Part shown: positions 16,872 through 26,438 of the stretch, in pieces | Position numbering within the stretch: the stretch's first letter is position 1 | How the letters are laid out: the number at the start of each line of letters is the position of its first letter | Source of the DNA: Anatilimnocola aggregata | GTDB lineage: Bacteria; Planctomycetota; Planctomycetia; Pirellulales; Pirellulaceae | DNA: 64,000 bases | NCBI RefSeq assembly: GCF_007747655.1 | Contig: NZ_CP036274.1 | Location: 496,001-560,000 of the forward strand | Direction of reading: 5' to 3' | Position numbers and translations under genes: made by a program | Notes under the pieces: generated by a model | Seen by the model: the letters and a program-made list of their open reading frames with translations, nothing else | Database searches by the model: none | Told to the model about the DNA's origin: nothing

Positions 16872-17092
16872 GATGAGTCTGTTCCGAGTCTTGGGTAGTC
16901 TTGATTTGTAGTAGCTGATAGGGCGGAGGGTTCGAAGAGGTATCCCGTGAGTCGGCCTGCGACTTAGTTGCTGACAATATCCGCCAATGGAATCTCATGC
17001 TGTTCGCTGCAATGCGCCAAATGCCTTTTGCCTGCGTCCGACCTCGGACAACCCTTCGGGCGTAGCGTTAAGTTTTTCAATCGCAGCTTGCA

Positions 17093-17109
17093 GATACCAA
17101 ATTGGTATC
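17093..17109. promoter_or_regulatory. 17-base perfect palindrome in a 300-base gap
   Basis: The stretch 16872-17171 contains no gene that can be supported. It holds a perfect palindrome, GATACCAA-A-TTGGTATC, with eight-base arms. It lies about 220 bases upstream of the four-helix membrane gene start (16871) and just past the desaturase stop. A dimeric repressor site is a possible reading; nothing else supports it. Confidence 0.3.
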
Positions 17110-17171
17110 CCTCAACTCCTCAAGTAGCACCAAGTCAGCTTATGCGCCTTTTGCAAAATTGTCGCGCTAAT

Positions 17172-18128
17172 TTAAGCCGAGTTGCGCGATATGGTGCCGC
17201 TAGAGGGCACTTTGACATTCCAGGCAAGGTGCAATACCTCGAGCAGCCGAATTACCCAATAGCTGACATCGATCTGCCACCAGCGAAGGCCATGGCGAGC
17301 AGACGTGGGGAACGCGTGATGTGTATTGTGCCAGCCTTCACCAAGTCCGAAGATCCCGAAAAATGCGTTGTTCCGACTTTCGTCATTGCTTCGATAGGGC
17401 TGCTGCCCCCAGATGTGGCAAACAGAGTTAATGCTCCAGGTAACGTGATGCACAAACAGGATTCGCACGAGTCCGCCCCAGATGAACCCGTTCCAGGCAC
17501 CGCCAATTGATCCCACCAGTAGCCAACCAAGCGCGGCTGGGATGAGCAAACCCACGGCAACCCACAACGGAAACAGGCTGCTCACCGCTCGCAGCACCTT
17601 GATTTGGTTCAAGTCTTTCACGTAATGGCGAAGGTTGGCCGGTTTCGGCTGAAACATCCAGCCAAGGTGAGCATGCCATAATCCACGCAGCATCCCTAAT
17701 ACGCCGCTGCCTTGGTGATGCGGAGAATGCGGGTCTTCTGATTCATCGCTGTGCTGATGATGGCGACGATGGAGAGCAACCCATTGCAAGAGTGGTCCCT
17801 GTACTGCCATCGACCCCAGAATGGCAAAGGTAACTTGAACTGCTCGGTTCGTCTCAAACGCACGATGAGTAAACAAGCGGTGAAAGCCGACCGTGATTCC
17901 TAACACGGTCAACATGTACATCGAGAGGAGCAGGATCAAGTCTGTCCAGCGAAAGCCCCATCCCCAAAGCGAGGCGATAGCCGCAACTAAGCCAAGGAAT
18001 GGTGCAATCACAGCCACCAGTAGAACTACACGTGCTCGTAACGATATTTTGTCGGTCACCGCAGCCGCACAGTTTGAAAGTGCATTGACAGATTTAAACC
18101 CTTCATCTCGGCTTTTCAATTGGTTCAT
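17172..18128 (-). CDS. acyl-CoA/fatty-acid desaturase, delta-9 type
   Basis: This 318-residue membrane di-iron enzyme introduces a double bond into saturated acyl chains. All three histidine boxes are present: HRLFTH (83-88), HRRHH (120-124) and HNTHH (267-271). GFHRLFTHRAF, ALHRRHHQHSD and GEGWHNTHHAFP are the family signatures. Hydrophobic pairs flank the boxes (about 35-80 and 185-230). Length is standard for bacterial stearoyl-CoA-type desaturases. The first 25 residues are variable. It is located among stress genes, consistent with membrane-fluidity adjustment (inference). Confidence 0.95.
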   Translation of the reverse strand: MNQLKSRDEGFKSVNALSNCAAAVTDKISLRARVVLLVAVIAPFLGLVAAIASLWGWGFRWTDLILLLSMYMLTVLGITVGFHRLFTHRAFETNRAVQVTFAILGSMAVQGPLLQWVALHRRHHQHSDESEDPHSPHHQGSGVLGMLRGLWHAHLGWMFQPKPANLRHYVKDLNQIKVLRAVSSLFPLWVAVGLLIPAALGWLLVGSIGGAWNGFIWGGLVRILFVHHVTWSINSVCHIWGQQPYRSNDESRNNAFFGIFGLGEGWHNTHHAFPTSARHGLRWWQIDVSYWVIRLLEVLHLAWNVKVPSSGTISRNSA

Positions 18129-18294
18129 GGCTCTGCCTCAATTGCACATCTGGTGGATTCAGAGTCACTCACAGCAATCGCTGCGCCCTCCATCGAGCGA
18201 AAGACTATTTCTGCGAAGGATTACATTGCTTTTACAAGGCGAAGTCATTCCGGCGATTTGCAGTCGCACTATCATCCGTGCGTCGCTGACAAAA

Positions 18295-19254
18295 CTACGG
18301 CATTTCTAGGATTTCACTTTCGTCGCGGGTGGCGATCGCTCGCCAAGTGGAAAGTGCAACGCTTTCGCCGAGATAGCGAACACTGCCATCGCAAAACAGA
18401 ACGGCGACAACACCGGGGTGGTAGCTGCGAGCAGTCATCAGAGCTTTTTGTTGGGTGGCATTCATGCAGTCCCAGTTGGCGGAGTTCGGCGCTTGGAAAT
18501 GGTTGTAAAGAGTATTGCCGTAGTTTCCGAGAATCCATTTTGCTCCGCGTTCGTGATTCCAGGTGCCGCTGCTGCTGGCTCCACACTCCGATGAAGTCGG
18601 AGTTGCCGATCCGGAGACTTCCCGCACCGCCCGGTTCGGCATTGTCATTTGACTGATATCTTCGCCACTGCCTAACGTTCGCTCGCTGAAGGCAACGGTT
18701 TGCGAGGTACCGTCCGTAATGTCTCTGAATCCAATGGTGGAACCGAGGAAGAAAACACCATCGGCAGTAGCCAAATTGCCACCGTCGCGGCCGCTGCCAG
18801 CGTTCGCGACGTAATTCGTGGCCCCGAACAAGAGCCCTGGAACTCGTCCGACAGCGACGTCCGACGGGCACGTAAAGAGTTTTACTATGGTGTTGGCAGC
18901 GACTTGATTGCGGGTGCCATCGTAAAGCGTACTCGGAGGAACCGTGAACGTGGTGGGAGGAGCATTCAGGTCGAGTGAGGTACTCAGACTCTGTTGCTCA
19001 GCGTAGCGAAGCAGATGAGCATGCGGAGAGAACACGAGAGGTGTAGGCGCGCCGCGACCGGAGGGAAATCGCGCCAGAGCATCGTGATGATTGTGAAGCG
19101 CGATGCCGATTTGCCGGAGGTGGTTGCTGCAAGTCACCCTTGCCGCCGCCGCGCGAGCGGCCTGAACGGCAGGCAGCAGAAGCATAATGAGCACTCCAAT
19201 CACGGAGATTACAACCAGCAGTTCGACGATAGTAAAGGCACGCCGCGACATCAT
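18295..19254 (-). CDS. DUF1559 pseudopilin-like protein
   Basis: The protein has 319 residues from the ATG at 19254 ([20 protein letters not shown]); an upstream in-frame start would overlap the neighbouring gene. Prepilin-type helix and DUF1559 start ([20 protein letters not shown]) are present, as is the C-terminal [19 protein letters not shown] motif. The residue before the cleaved Phe is Ala instead of Gly. Four or more Cys in the middle (about 95-235) may form disulfides. It lies 20 bases after the PQQ sugar dehydrogenase stop, so the two may be co-transcribed, an unusual pairing for the family. Confidence 0.92.
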   Translation of the reverse strand: MMSRRAFTIVELLVVISVIGVLIMLLLPAVQAARAAAARVTCSNHLRQIGIALHNHHDALARFPSGRGAPTPLVFSPHAHLLRYAEQQSLSTSLDLNAPPTTFTVPPSTLYDGTRNQVAANTIVKLFTCPSDVAVGRVPGLLFGATNYVANAGSGRDGGNLATADGVFFLGSTIGFRDITDGTSQTVAFSERTLGSGEDISQMTMPNRAVREVSGSATPTSSECGASSSGTWNHERGAKWILGNYGNTLYNHFQAPNSANWDCMNATQQKALMTARSYHPGVVAVLFCDGSVRYLGESVALSTWRAIATRDESEILEMP

Positions 19255-19273
19255 TCGACTTTCGAGCGAGGTG

Positions 19274-20602
19274 CTATTTCGCCGACACGCGCCATACGAC
19301 GTTGCCAGGCTCATCACAAACGAGCAGTGAGCCGTCCTTGGCTACGGCCACACCAACGGGTCGGCCGTATACCTCTTCATCGTTGGCGATGAAGCCGGCC
19401 AGAAAGTCCTCCGGTGGGCCCGCAGGCTTACCGCCAGCAAATGGAACGAACGCCACTCGATAGCCCACAAACTTCGAGCGATTCCAAGAACCTCGCTGGC
19501 CGATGAAAGCGCCACCCTGATACTTTGACGGAAAGGTCTTGCCGGTATAGAACGCCAGGCCGAGCGAGGCGGTGTGGGAACCTAAGCCGAGATCGGGAAC
19601 CACCGCCTTCTTCACCAAGTCGGGACGCTCATCTTTACGTCGCGGATCTTCATGCTGACCGAAATAGCTGTAGGGCCAGCCGTAGAATGCTCCCTCGCGA
19701 ACGGACGTGATGTAGTCTGGCACCAAATCATCGCCAAGCTCGTCCCGTTCGTTCACCGCTGTCCATAGACTTCCTGTTTTTGGTTCCCAACTCATGCCAA
19801 CAGGATTGCGCAAACCTGCGGCAAACACACGGAGGTTGGTCCCATCCAGATCGACCTCCAGAATATTTGCACGTAGCGTTTCTTCAGCTGAGCCATGTTC
19901 GCCAACATTGCTGGCCGAGCCGACAGAGACATATAGCTTCGTGCCGCGCGGATTAGCCACCACATTGCGAGTCCAATGGTTGTTGTAGCCACCTGCGGGA
20001 AGGTCAAGAATCTTCATTCCCTTTGCCGTAATCTTCGAGTCACCCTCCTTGTACGGATAGACACGTAGCGCGTCGGTTTCTGCGACGAACAGTTGATCCT
20101 CGACCAGCGCCATACCGAATGGCTGACGCAGATCGCTGAGGAAAGTCTCCACCAGCTCAGGTTGCCCATCGTTGTTTGCGTCGCGAAGCAGCGTAATCTT
20201 ATTCGGCGAGGATCCGGTGACGGTCTTCGCTTGCTTAGCCCCCTCCTCCTGTTTCTTCTCCTTTTCAGTTTTCTCGGAGTCGTCTTTTTCCTCGTCGGCC
20301 GGCTTGGGCAACGTCCGCGACTGGGCAATCAGAACATCACCATTGGGTAACACATAGATCCAACGAGGATTTTCCAGCTCACGTGTGAAAGCATCGACCC
20401 GGAAGCCTACCGGCACGCTTGGTGACTTGTCTTTAGGCCAGCCGATGACCTTCGGATGCTTGATTGTCGACTTGGTTGCAAATGGCTCGGGGAGTTGGGT
20501 GGAAGCCTTCGCGCCTGCGTCTCGGTTTTGGCCGTAGGCAAGCTTGGTGCAGGAATTGAGGACTAGCGAAAGCAGGATGAGCGACATGGAAAAGCGGTTC
20601 AT
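19274..20602 (-). CDS. PQQ-dependent sugar dehydrogenase/L-sorbosone dehydrogenase-type lipoprotein
   Basis: The protein has 442 residues from the ATG at 20602. A lipobox-like signal ([11 protein letters not shown]) suggests lipid anchoring. The six-bladed GDH/sorbosone dehydrogenase propeller is shown by [68 protein letters not shown] and [11 protein letters not shown] charged, Glu/Lys-rich insert follows residue 95. The enzyme would oxidise a sugar in the periplasm using PQQ; the true substrate is unknown. It lies downstream of the FAD/Rieske gene and directly upstream of a DUF1559 gene. Confidence 0.88.
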   Translation of the reverse strand: MNRFSMSLILLSLVLNSCTKLAYGQNRDAGAKASTQLPEPFATKSTIKHPKVIGWPKDKSPSVPVGFRVDAFTRELENPRWIYVLPNGDVLIAQSRTLPKPADEEKDDSEKTEKEKKQEEGAKQAKTVTGSSPNKITLLRDANNDGQPELVETFLSDLRQPFGMALVEDQLFVAETDALRVYPYKEGDSKITAKGMKILDLPAGGYNNHWTRNVVANPRGTKLYVSVGSASNVGEHGSAEETLRANILEVDLDGTNLRVFAAGLRNPVGMSWEPKTGSLWTAVNERDELGDDLVPDYITSVREGAFYGWPYSYFGQHEDPRRKDERPDLVKKAVVPDLGLGSHTASLGLAFYTGKTFPSKYQGGAFIGQRGSWNRSKFVGYRVAFVPFAGGKPAGPPEDFLAGFIANDEEVYGRPVGVAVAKDGSLLVCDEPGNVVWRVSAK

Positions 20603-20845
20603 GTACAGCTCTCGAGCGAGGGGATTGCAAATCAAAAAAGTTGACAACGTCCGGAGAGCAAATCCTGGTCCGGTAGTTCCAGAACTTCTGGGAGAGGCGT
20701 GGTTGAGCAGCGAAACACGCGGACGTGTTCAAAAGTTGCTTTTGCCGATAATGTATTCACTTGCAACTTCCATTCGCGTGCGCAACCAACTGGTCCCGGA
20801 TTGACCAACTTGATTTGGCACTGAACCGTCAATTCTGCAGCTCGA

Positions 20846-22450
20846 TCATTTCGGTTTTGAGGCACGCTTACGTTTGGCGGTTTGCTCTGACGCGGTTTGC
20901 TCTGACTGGGCCGCATTTGCCCGCTTCTTCTTGGCGGGTTTGACCTTTTCCAAAGGTGTCTCGGCCGGCCCCGCCAGCACTTCGCCGGTTGGCTTGAAGC
21001 GCGAGCCGTGGCAGGGGCAGTCCCAAGTTAGTTCGGCGCTATTCCAACGCACGAGACAACCCATGTGCGTGCAAACGGCTGACACCATGCAGAGCTTACC
21101 GTCGTTATCCCGCGAGCATGCGACACGTTCGCCGCTCAGCGACAAGATTTTCCCTTCCCCACGTTTTACGTCACGCGTACCTGAGCCTTCGGCTGGAACC
21201 AGGCGATCTTTGGCGTAGTAGTACGGGTAGTCCATGTTCTCAGACAGTGATTCCCAAAGGCCTGTAATCGATTGCCGGTTCACCGAGAATAGATCCTGCC
21301 AGGAATTCTTTTTCTTCAACATTGCGTCGCGGGCCATCAGGGCGGCGAGGGTGCTGAAGGTCATTCCATTGCCACTGAAGCCAGTCGCGACAAACTGCCG
21401 TTCGGCCGTTTCACCAATGAAAGGAAGCCCGTCACTCGTTTCGATAACCTGACCCGACCACTGCCGGTCGGGCTGGGCTTCGGGAATGATCGTAGTCAAT
21501 ACCTTCTGCAGTTCCGCGAACGTTTGCTCACTATCGGCTTGTCCCGTCTTGTGATCTTTGCCACCGAAAATGGCGTAGTCCGTTGCCTTACCTGCTTCGA
21601 CTCGCAAGTAGTAATATGGTTCGCTGGTATCCCAGAACGAGGCAACCGGAATTACGCCACGCGGGATCTTGGCACCAATCACATAGGAAGAATACGGGAA
21701 CAACTTGGCTTGAAATAGAGTGGCATTAAGGATGCCAGTTTTGCCCATCAGCGGAACGTGAGTGGCGATAACGATGTACTCGGCCCGCAGCTGATGCTTG
21801 TCGACCATCACTGCCTGCGGGTCATTCTGGATCTCCGTGACTTCAGCTTCCTCGAAAACGTGGCTTCCCTGCCCGTTGATTGCCGCGGCGAGTCCGGCGA
21901 TGTATTTGAGAGGATGAAACTTTGCTTGGTTCGCGAACTTCACTCCCGGACGATTGAAGTAGGGCACATGTTCCGCAAACTCAGCTTCAAACCCGAGTTC
22001 GCTGGCGAGAGAGGCATCTTCGCGAAGTGACGGGGTTTCATCCTGTTTGGCAGTAATCGATTCGTGCAGGTAGCCATCGCAGCGGTGAAAATCGCAGTCG
22101 ATTTGAAGGTGCGCCGCGGTCTCCTCGATCGTATCGATCGCATGCGCGCCGGCTTGCCAAACGAGCTGGGCTGCCTTTTCACCGAAGCGTTTAACCATCG
22201 AAGGTAAACGCAGGTCCGTGACATACGTTAGATGTGCCGTGGTGAGCCCTGTATCTACGAAGCCGATGCGGTGCCGCTCGACCACGGCGACCTTTTTACC
22301 GGCCCGTTTCAACAGATAAGCGGCAGTCAAACCCGTGATTCCACCACCGATGACAACAGCGTCGTACTCGGCGGATTTCGTGACGTTCTTGAACGTCGGA
22401 CGCTTGGCTGCCTGCCAGATTGATTCGGAATTGAGCTTGATCGCGAGCAT
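20846..22450 (-). CDS. FAD-dependent oxidoreductase fused to a Rieske 2Fe-2S domain
   Basis: The protein has 534 residues from the ATG at 22450. The N-terminal DadA-type FAD domain has the dinucleotide motif VVIGGGITGLTAAYLL (about 32-47) and later GLPFIGETAERQFVATGFSG. The C-terminal Rieske domain (about 420-505) carries CTHMGCLV and CPCHGSRF, the two Cys-His pairs binding 2Fe-2S. A basic tail (AKKKRANAAQ...AKRKRASKPK) ends the protein. Such fusions are common in soil bacteria near catalase and short-chain dehydrogenase genes, as here. The substrate is probably an amine or amino acid; this is not shown by the sequence. Confidence 0.93.
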   Translation of the reverse strand: MLAIKLNSESIWQAAKRPTFKNVTKSAEYDAVVIGGGITGLTAAYLLKRAGKKVAVVERHRIGFVDTGLTTAHLTYVTDLRLPSMVKRFGEKAAQLVWQAGAHAIDTIEETAAHLQIDCDFHRCDGYLHESITAKQDETPSLREDASLASELGFEAEFAEHVPYFNRPGVKFANQAKFHPLKYIAGLAAAINGQGSHVFEEAEVTEIQNDPQAVMVDKHQLRAEYIVIATHVPLMGKTGILNATLFQAKLFPYSSYVIGAKIPRGVIPVASFWDTSEPYYYLRVEAGKATDYAIFGGKDHKTGQADSEQTFAELQKVLTTIIPEAQPDRQWSGQVIETSDGLPFIGETAERQFVATGFSGNGMTFSTLAALMARDAMLKKKNSWQDLFSVNRQSITGLWESLSENMDYPYYYAKDRLVPAEGSGTRDVKRGEGKILSLSGERVACSRDNDGKLCMVSAVCTHMGCLVRWNSAELTWDCPCHGSRFKPTGEVLAGPAETPLEKVKPAKKKRANAAQSEQTASEQTAKRKRASKPK

Positions 22451-22743
22451 GGTTGCACCTGAGCGGGCGTGTGAAGTGAGATTCGCACGTTGGTGCAATT
22501 TTCGATCCAACGCCATTCGACTGCTGTTTCGAAAATTACCGCGGACGGATTACGAGTACAGGCACAGGACTTGCTATCCATGCCAGCCAAACCGACCGTA
22601 GCACTCACTTGCGGTAGACCCGATCGCCGCTTTCGCGCAGCTCGTGTTCCGCTGCTGATTTCCGTGAAAGGGGCATGCCACCAGACGGCTCCCCTTCAGA
22701 ATTGAAACTTGGTGAGAGCAGGGCAGCAACTCCGACGCAATTG

Positions 22744-23568
22744 TCACGGAGAGCTGATTGTTGTGCGACGAATTCCACTCTCCAATATTCGCTGTGGCAG
22801 AAGTGCCTTCATCAGCGAAATTCCCCAGGACTGCATTCCGACAGGATACCGAGGCATTATCCTCTCGTCGCGAATCGCATGAAGGATCGCATCAGCGACG
22901 TGCTCTGGCGGCATGCCATCGCGAATCGCCTGCACAAACTGCTCAGCTGACGAAGCTCGCTTTGAAGAGTACGCGTCAAGCGGACGATCTGGTTTGATCG
23001 CCTTATCACCGGCGTCAGTACTCACCGTTCCAGGTGCAATCAGCGCCGCTTGGATTCCGAACTCTTCGACTTCCAGTCGAAGTGACTCCACGTAGGCCTC
23101 GAGCGCGTGCTTTGTTGCGCAGTAATAGCCAGCGTAGGGAACCGAAACGACACCTCCAGCAGAACTCAAGAACAAGACTCGTCCACCGTGCTGGTCGCGC
23201 ATGCTGGGCAGAACTGCGTTCGTCATGCGGATTGCCCCAAACAAATTGATATCGAAAAGCTTTTGAACTTGCTCGATCGAGCACTCTTCAGTTGCAGCTA
23301 AAATTCCTGTGCCGACGTTGTTCACTAGCACGTCCAAGCGGCCTGCTGTCTGCGAATAGACCTCTGCCAAACAAGCTGCGACCGAGTCGTTGCATGTAAC
23401 CTCGAGTTGTATCATTTCGATACCCGGCGGCGCGTCAGCGGGGTGACGGCTGGTGCCGAATACCCGGTAGCCAGCCGTAGCTAAGTGAATGGCGGTGGCC
23501 CGCCCAATTCCTGAGGACGCTCCCGTAATCAAGACGACTTGATCTGTTGGTTGATCAGCCTTAGTCAT
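22744..23568 (-). CDS. short-chain dehydrogenase/reductase (SDR)
   Basis: The protein has 274 residues from the ATG at 23568. Classical SDR motifs are present: cofactor loop TGASSGIG, LDVLVNNVGTG (NNAG variant with Val), catalytic Ser in LFLSSAGG, and YYCATKHALEAY with the Tyr-x-x-x-Lys pair. FGTSRHP after the second strand suggests NADP(H) preference. The C-terminal RYPVGMQSWGISLMKALLPQ is typical of oxidoreductases acting on hydrophobic substrates. It is placed between the catalase and FAD/Rieske genes, all on the minus strand. The substrate is unknown. Confidence 0.93.
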   Translation of the reverse strand: MTKADQPTDQVVLITGASSGIGRATAIHLATAGYRVFGTSRHPADAPPGIEMIQLEVTCNDSVAACLAEVYSQTAGRLDVLVNNVGTGILAATEECSIEQVQKLFDINLFGAIRMTNAVLPSMRDQHGGRVLFLSSAGGVVSVPYAGYYCATKHALEAYVESLRLEVEEFGIQAALIAPGTVSTDAGDKAIKPDRPLDAYSSKRASSAEQFVQAIRDGMPPEHVADAILHAIRDERIMPRYPVGMQSWGISLMKALLPQRILESGIRRTTISSP

Positions 23569-23635
23569 GGGAGTAATCCCGTCATGCAATGAAAAGTGCC
23601 AAACCAGATTGGCTTCGGCCATTTCCGGCTCGTAA

Positions 23636-25813
23636 TTAACCGTTTGGTAATGTCAGGCTTTCGCGCTCCCAGTTTCGATGGTTGCTTATCGCTTCGACAA
23701 AGGCAGAAGCCATTTGCTTCGGTGAGCTATGTCCCAGGACGACCGCGACGTCACCAGCTTCGATCGACGCCTGCACTCGCGTTGAGGCCAAGAAGGCTTC
23801 CGCTGTACCGCTGCATGCAATGGCTTTACAGTGCTTATTAGCCTCTTCCACAAACTCGACTGCTCTGGTCTCGCCCTGCAATACCGCAACGCACGATTCA
23901 CCTCCAGCGACGTATACCGCGTCGAACACGACAGAGCAGACAGTGGGCAAACTGAAGTCGACCTTCAATTCCGTCCCTTTATCCCCTGTCGCCATGCCGC
24001 CGCGGGGAGCAATGATCTTTGCCTCACCGCCAGCGGCGCTGATCGCTTGAGAGACCGCCTTTACACCAGCTTCATCAAATCCATCCGCCAACAGCACTGC
24101 GATTTTGGCTGTCTGCATGCCTGGCTTCGCTGAACGCATAATGCTCAAGGCTGGTGAATCGTGGGACTTACCGGTGAACTTCTTCGGTTGCACCGTTTTT
24201 GGATCTGCGTCGGCTCCAAAGTTCTGATTCAGATAGCCTTCGATTTTCTTCGGAACCAAGACTCCCAGCCCATCGGCGACTCCTTTTGCCAACGCATCGT
24301 CAATCTGCGACAGAAGGTAAAGGACTCGCTCTCGAACCGACTGCTGCGCACATTTGCCTAATTCAAATCGTAGCGCATTAATGATGTGCCGTTGTTCCAC
24401 TGCGGACTGACTGTGGAAGAACATTGCCGCTTGCGAGAAGTGATCGCTGAAACTTGGACTACGCGCTCGGACCTTTGCCGCATCAAGTCGTTCGGCGTGA
24501 GATGCAAACCCGCCCTGGGCAATCTTCGCTTGACGAGGATCGCCCCCGCCGAGAGTATTGGGATCGTATGACGTCACTCCGCGATTGATCATTTGACGCA
24601 TGAAGCCATCGCGCTGATTGTTGTGCAGTGGTGCAACTGGGCGATTGATCGGGATTTCGTGGAAGTTTGGTCCGCCCAGTCGGATCAGTTGCGTGTCCGT
24701 GTAGGAGAAGAGGCGCCCTTGGAGAAGCGGATCGTTGGTAAAGTCCATGCCCGGAACAATATGTCCCGTGTGAAAAGCGACCTGTTCAACTTCCGCGAAG
24801 AAGTTGTCGGGATTGCGATCCAGGACCAGTCGGCCAATCGGTGTAACGGGCACCAGTTCTTCGGGAACGATCTTGGTTGGGTCCAAGAGATCGAAGGCGA
24901 ACTTGTGTTCGTCAGCTTCCGGAATCAACTGCACACCGACTTGCCATTCCGGAAAGTTTCCGGAATCGATCGCTTCCCAGAGATCACGCCGGTGAAAATC
25001 GGGATCGCAACCGGAGATGCGCTGCGCTTCATCCCACAGCACAGATTTCATTCCGAGCGTGGGCTTCAAGTGCCATTTGATAAACGTCGATTCACCCTTC
25101 GCATTTAGGAAGCGAAATGTGTGAACCCCGAACCCCTCCATCATCCGGAAGCTGCGTGGAATCGCTCTGTCGGACATCACCCACATGATCATGTGAGCCG
25201 ACTCGGGGGTCAGCGAAATAAAATCCCAAAACGTGTCATGTGCGCTCGCCGCTTGGGGGATCTCGTTATGCGGTTCCGGTTTGACAGCATGAATTAGATC
25301 GGGGAACTTGATCGCGTCTTGGATGAAGAACACTGGCATATTGTTCCCAACCAAATCAAAGTTGCCTTCTTCGGTATAAAACTTGATAGCAAACCCGCGT
25401 ACATCGCGGGCCAGATCTGTAGAACCGCGGGAACCAGCAACGGTAGAGAATCGGACGAAGACAGGTGTCCGACTGCCAGTCGTCTGGAGAAACGCGGCCC
25501 GTGTGTATTTCGTCAGCGAGTGGTCCAATTCGAAATAACCATGGGCACCGCTCCCACGCGCATGAACGACCCGCTCTGGAATACGCTCGTGGTCAAAATG
25601 CGTGATCTTCTCGCGCAGCAGAAAATCTTCAAGCAAACTCGGTCCGCGATCTCCGGCCTTGAGCGAATTATGGTCGTCGTTAACCGGCACCCCCTGATTG
25701 CTGGTCAACAGGGCACCAGCACTTTCTTCTATGTTCGCTTCTAAATCGGCCGTTTTGGCACTATCGGTCCGCTTGGTTTTGGCAGTAGGGCGGGCTGACG
25801 AGCGCTTAGCCAT
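23636..25813 (-). CDS. katE: large-subunit catalase (HPII type) with C-terminal GATase1-like domain
   Basis: The protein has 725 residues from the ATG at 25813, which has AAGGA eight bases upstream. It disproportionates hydrogen peroxide in the cytoplasm. The heme catalase core shows the distal His in RVVHARGSGAHGYFE (about His84), Asn in GNNMPVFFIQD, and the proximal heme Tyr in GRLFSYTDTQ (about Tyr371). The C-terminal 150 residues (IAVLLADGFDEAGVKA, AVYVAGGESCVAVL, ACSGTAEAFL) are the flavodoxin/GATase1-like domain of large catalases. The basic, Thr/Ser-rich N-terminus is typical. It lies 67 bases upstream of the SDR gene and could be co-transcribed with it. Confidence 0.95.
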   Translation of the reverse strand: MAKRSSARPTAKTKRTDSAKTADLEANIEESAGALLTSNQGVPVNDDHNSLKAGDRGPSLLEDFLLREKITHFDHERIPERVVHARGSGAHGYFELDHSLTKYTRAAFLQTTGSRTPVFVRFSTVAGSRGSTDLARDVRGFAIKFYTEEGNFDLVGNNMPVFFIQDAIKFPDLIHAVKPEPHNEIPQAASAHDTFWDFISLTPESAHMIMWVMSDRAIPRSFRMMEGFGVHTFRFLNAKGESTFIKWHLKPTLGMKSVLWDEAQRISGCDPDFHRRDLWEAIDSGNFPEWQVGVQLIPEADEHKFAFDLLDPTKIVPEELVPVTPIGRLVLDRNPDNFFAEVEQVAFHTGHIVPGMDFTNDPLLQGRLFSYTDTQLIRLGGPNFHEIPINRPVAPLHNNQRDGFMRQMINRGVTSYDPNTLGGGDPRQAKIAQGGFASHAERLDAAKVRARSPSFSDHFSQAAMFFHSQSAVEQRHIINALRFELGKCAQQSVRERVLYLLSQIDDALAKGVADGLGVLVPKKIEGYLNQNFGADADPKTVQPKKFTGKSHDSPALSIMRSAKPGMQTAKIAVLLADGFDEAGVKAVSQAISAAGGEAKIIAPRGGMATGDKGTELKVDFSLPTVCSVVFDAVYVAGGESCVAVLQGETRAVEFVEEANKHCKAIACSGTAEAFLASTRVQASIEAGDVAVVLGHSSPKQMASAFVEAISNHRNWERESLTLPNG

Positions 25814-26438
25814 GAACATTTTCCTTTGGATACGAGAACTGCGGTGAGCTGGCATTGAAGTGGCGATAGCCAGCACGGACACCGCGACGAAGCACAATTT
25901 GTGCCACTCCGTTCCGGCCCAGGCTCGGATCAACCGCCTCCGGTTAAGGCGTGATTTGTAGCATCGCAGGGTGAAGACAGCCTTCGCTAACAACCGCTAG
26001 GCGGGTAAAGTTGCCTCAACCGTACAAAACGCACTCACACTGACTCATGAGCGTCCAAGTCGGGCCCGCCTTTTTTATGAGCTAATCAAAGCTTGGTGCG
26101 ATTACTCGCGCCTGCAAGAGTTGACGAACGGTCGAGGCCCTGACCGAGTCATTGACGCAGTCGGCTGCGAGGCTCACGCTGCCAGCACTTGGGGTAACCG
26201 ACGCGCGCTGGTGAGACAGCTGTCAGCGAAGTAGCCGACGATGACGTCTACGGGTTCGCCCTGAGCAGCCGAAGTGCATTTTTCGAGTTGCCGGAGGTTG
26301 ATCCCCGGCTTCTCTCACGAATGCGGTGATAGTTCGCTTCTTTTAGATCATGCGGAATCGTGCTGTGTACTTCATAGGCTTCCGCCCTGATGATGGCACC
26401 CAGTACAATTCTTCGCGATCCACCGGAGGGGAACCAGA
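25814..26438. other. intergenic region between divergent catalase and hybrid kinase genes
   Basis: No gene could be supported in these 625 bases. The region separates the divergent catalase and kinase genes, so both promoters must lie here. A GC-rich palindrome CGGGCCCG followed by a T-run (near 26069-26083) may be a weak plus-strand terminator. No clear operator was recognised. Confidence 0.4.
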
